Source: a bacterium (GTDB lineage Bacteria > Auribacterota > Tritonobacteria > UBA1439). Taken from it: a stretch of 64,000 nucleotides of DNA. The notes beneath the pieces are model-generated. The model was given only the letters and a program-made list of their open reading frames with translations, was not told the origin of the DNA and did not search any database. The DNA lies in contig JAQUPF010000007.1 of assembly GCA_028716845.1 (NCBI GenBank), positions 62,001 to 126,000 on the forward strand. The letters are read 5' to 3'. The translations under genes were made by a program, and so were the position numbers. Below, one piece after another: positions 62,509 to 64,000 of the stretch. Position 1 is the first letter of the stretch. The number at the start of each line of letters is the position of its first letter.

Positions 62509-63491
62509 GCCGCCCCCGCGAGGCTGCAGCCGGGATCGGCGGCGAGCGGGTCGCCGGTCGCCGCCCACGCCCGCGCCCGGCAGCCGCCGCAGGTCTCCCG
62601 GAAGGCGCACCGCCCGCAGCTCCCCCCGTAGCGCCTCGATCGCAGGGACGCGAACAGGCCGCTCTCCCCCCAGATCGCCGAAAACGGCCGCTCGCGGACG
62701 TTCCCGGCCCGGAGCGGCAGGTACGGGCACGGGTGGACGTCGCCGCCGGGGAGGATGCAGCAGTAGGCGATGCCGGCAAGGCAGCCGCGCGAGAACCTCG
62801 TCCGCGCGCCCGTCTCGGCGGCGATCCGGATGAACTGCGGCGCGCAGACCGGCTTGATCTCGATGGGCATGACGCCGTCGGGCCGGAGGAGATCGCGCAG
62901 GAGCGCCTCCGCCTCGGCGGGGGAGAGGACCAGGTCGGCGTGTTCCTTCCCTCTTCCGACCGGAACGGGGAAGAAGACGTGGTGCGCCCGCGCCCCCTCG
63001 CGGACGGCGAGGGCGGTCACCGCCCCGATCCCGCCCAGGGTGCGCCTCGTGACCGTGGTGTGGACCTGGAAATCGAGCCCCTCCTCCCGGCAGGCCCGCA
63101 TCGCCCCGATCGCCGCGCGCCATGCCCCCGCCATCCCCCGGAAGGCGTCGTGCGCCGCGGGATCCGCGCCGTCCAGGCTGATCCCGGCGCGGGCGAGGCC
63201 CGCCTCCTTCAGCCGCCGCGCCCTCGCGCGGTCCAGGAGCGTGCCGTTCGTCCCGAGCACCGGCCGCAGCCCCCTGCGGGCGGCCCGGGAGACGAGATCG
63301 CACAGGTCCGCGCGCAGCAGCGGCTCGCCGCCGCTGAGGATCAGGACGGCGAACCCCGCCCGGGCGATCTCGTCGACGAGGCGGAGCGCCTCGTCGGCGG
63401 CGAGCTCGTCCGGCGCCCGCGCCCCCGCGTCGCGGTAGCAGTGCGCGCAGCGCAGGTTGCAGGCGCGCGTGACGTTCCAGGAGATGATCAT
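62505..63491 (-). CDS. ahbD: Radical SAM enzyme of haem synthesis, AhbD/NirJ-like
   Basis: This 328-residue protein begins MIISWNVTRACNLRCAHCYRD, with the radical SAM Cys11/15/18 cluster. SGGEPLLR follows, and a SPASM-type C-terminal Cys cluster is present (GCLAGIAYCCILPGGDVHPCPYLPL, CGRCAFRETCGGC). AhbD oxidatively decarboxylates Fe-coproporphyrin III propionates to give haem b; AhbC removes acetate chains. The start of this protein and its place as second radical SAM gene fit AhbD, but AhbC is not excluded. GGAGA precedes the ATG, which overlaps the upstream gene's stop (ATGA). Confidence 0.82.
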   Translation of the reverse strand: MIISWNVTRACNLRCAHCYRDAGARAPDELAADEALRLVDEIARAGFAVLILSGGEPLLRADLCDLVSRAARRGLRPVLGTNGTLLDRARARRLKEAGLARAGISLDGADPAAHDAFRGMAGAWRAAIGAMRACREEGLDFQVHTTVTRRTLGGIGAVTALAVREGARAHHVFFPVPVGRGKEHADLVLSPAEAEALLRDLLRPDGVMPIEIKPVCAPQFIRIAAETGARTRFSRGCLAGIAYCCILPGGDVHPCPYLPLRAGNVRERPFSAIWGESGLFASLRSRRYGGSCGRCAFRETCGGCRARAWAATGDPLAADPGCSLAGAA

Positions 63492-64000
63492 TCGATCTCC
63501 GCGTCGGTGAGGTAACAGGCGGGATCGTCCGCCCACGGATCGCCCCAGGCGGCCTCCGCCCTCGCCCGCAGGTTGCCGTTGCAGATGTCGAGGAAGCGGC
63601 AGCGGCGGCAGCGCCCCGCGAGGAGCGGCCGCCGGTCGCGGATCCGCCGGAGGAACCGGTTCGAGCCGTCGGTCCAGATGTCGGCGAAGGGCCGTTCCCG
63701 CACGTTCCCGAGCGGCCGGTTCCGCCAGAACTGGTCGGGGAGGACGTCGCCCCCGGCGTCGATCGCGGCGATGCCGGTCCCGGACCGGTTCCCCCCGGCG
63801 CGGCGGAGCAGGTCGCGCGCGGCGGCCGCCCGCCGCGGGTCGCTCCGCTCCAGGCGCAGGAGCAGGTAGGCCCCGTCCGCGTGGTTGTCCACCGTGAGGA
63901 CCTCGACGCCCCTCGCCGCGAGCGCCGGCGTCCGGTCGATGATGATCTCCAGGGCGCGCCGCGTCCCGCCGTGGTCGAGCGCCTCGCGCCGCAGCCGCCG
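63488..64000 (-). CDS. ahbC: Radical SAM enzyme, probable AhbC/NirJ (C-terminal part; runs off window)
   Basis: The last 170 codons are in the window, open to the edge. The visible part has ALEIIIDRTPALAARGVEVL, GIAAIDAGGDVLPDQFWRN, GNVRERPFADIW and CRRCRFLDICNGN, and ends DPACYLTDAEIE. That SPASM-like cluster and ending are typical of NirJ/AhbC, which removes the acetate groups from 12,18-didecarboxysiroheme. The N-terminal radical SAM motif lies outside. Order ahbC-ahbD-ahbAB with 4-bp overlaps implies one operon. Confidence 0.82.
   Translation of the reverse strand, partial: RRLRREALDHGGTRRALEIIIDRTPALAARGVEVLTVDNHADGAYLLLRLERSDPRRAAAARDLLRRAGGNRSGTGIAAIDAGGDVLPDQFWRNRPLGNVRERPFADIWTDGSNRFLRRIRDRRPLLAGRCRRCRFLDICNGNLRARAEAAWGDPWADDPACYLTDAEIE

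Overview
This is a very GC-rich bacterial chromosome segment, densely packed with mostly housekeeping genes on both strands. Many neighbouring genes overlap by 4 bp (ATGA or GTGA), which points to translational coupling. I see no rRNA, prophage, transposase, plasmid gene or CRISPR array. The gene set fits a Gram-negative, metabolically versatile member of an uncultured lineage, possibly in or near the PVC or Omnitrophota-type candidate phyla. It includes type IV pilin-like genes, lipoproteins, a PpiD-like chaperone, siroheme-dependent haem synthesis, LarB/LarC, a DPE2-like glucanotransferase, a deoxyhypusine-synthase-like enzyme and a family-10-like glycoside hydrolase. The taxonomic placement is inference only.

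Layout. 1-4.1 kb: the 5' part of a membrane sensor protein (minus strand), a small Cys protein, a secreted subtilase and a small lipoprotein. 4.1-9 kb: purH, a Sua5/TsaC gene, a single ORF fusing RpiB to GlyA, and a secreted protein with an internal duplication. 9-10.9 kb: a PpiD-like folding factor on the minus strand. 11.2-13.2 kb: a small lipoprotein, a family-10-like glycosyl hydrolase and a one-TM protein. 13.3-21.8 kb: a coupled operon of split transketolase, an apparently dead S41 protease, an active S41 protease, tsaD, larB, larC and pilT. 22-30.6 kb: polA, coaE, rho, rpmE (with a long repetitive tail), prfA, prmC and murA. 30.6-34.3 kb: a small membrane protein, tRNA-His(GTG), an HPt protein, a CheY-like regulator, a TrpB2-type enzyme and a TPR protein.

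34.3-38.2 kb: a minus-strand pilus operon (PilV- and PilW-like proteins plus two PilX-like proteins) behind a good sigma-70 promoter. 38.5-40.6 kb: an exported PQQ-type propeller protein whose last domain looks cut off. 40.6-49.5 kb: a three-domain acyl-activating/ACP/acyltransferase protein, a CBM20-GH77 glucanotransferase and a very large GH13 protein. 49.6-51.8 kb: a nitrilase-family amidase, a histone-H1-like protein and three inverted-repeat elements. 51.8-57.9 kb: ornithine-type decarboxylase, a DHS-like protein, an RseC-like protein, thiazole synthase, two small cytosolic proteins and NAD synthetase. 57.8-64 kb: a TPR protein, an FmdB zinc ribbon, a membrane protein, a prenyl diphosphate synthase and the ahbC-ahbD-ahbAB haem cluster, which runs off the window.

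The most unusual points are the RpiB-GlyA fusion, the paired dead and active S41 proteases, the L31 protein with a tandem acidic tail, the dispersed ATCCGTGG / CTCTGTGG inverted-repeat family between operons, the H1-like gene with its own promoter and terminator, and the ODC + DHS-like polyamine pair. Nothing here is clearly a new defence or mobile system.
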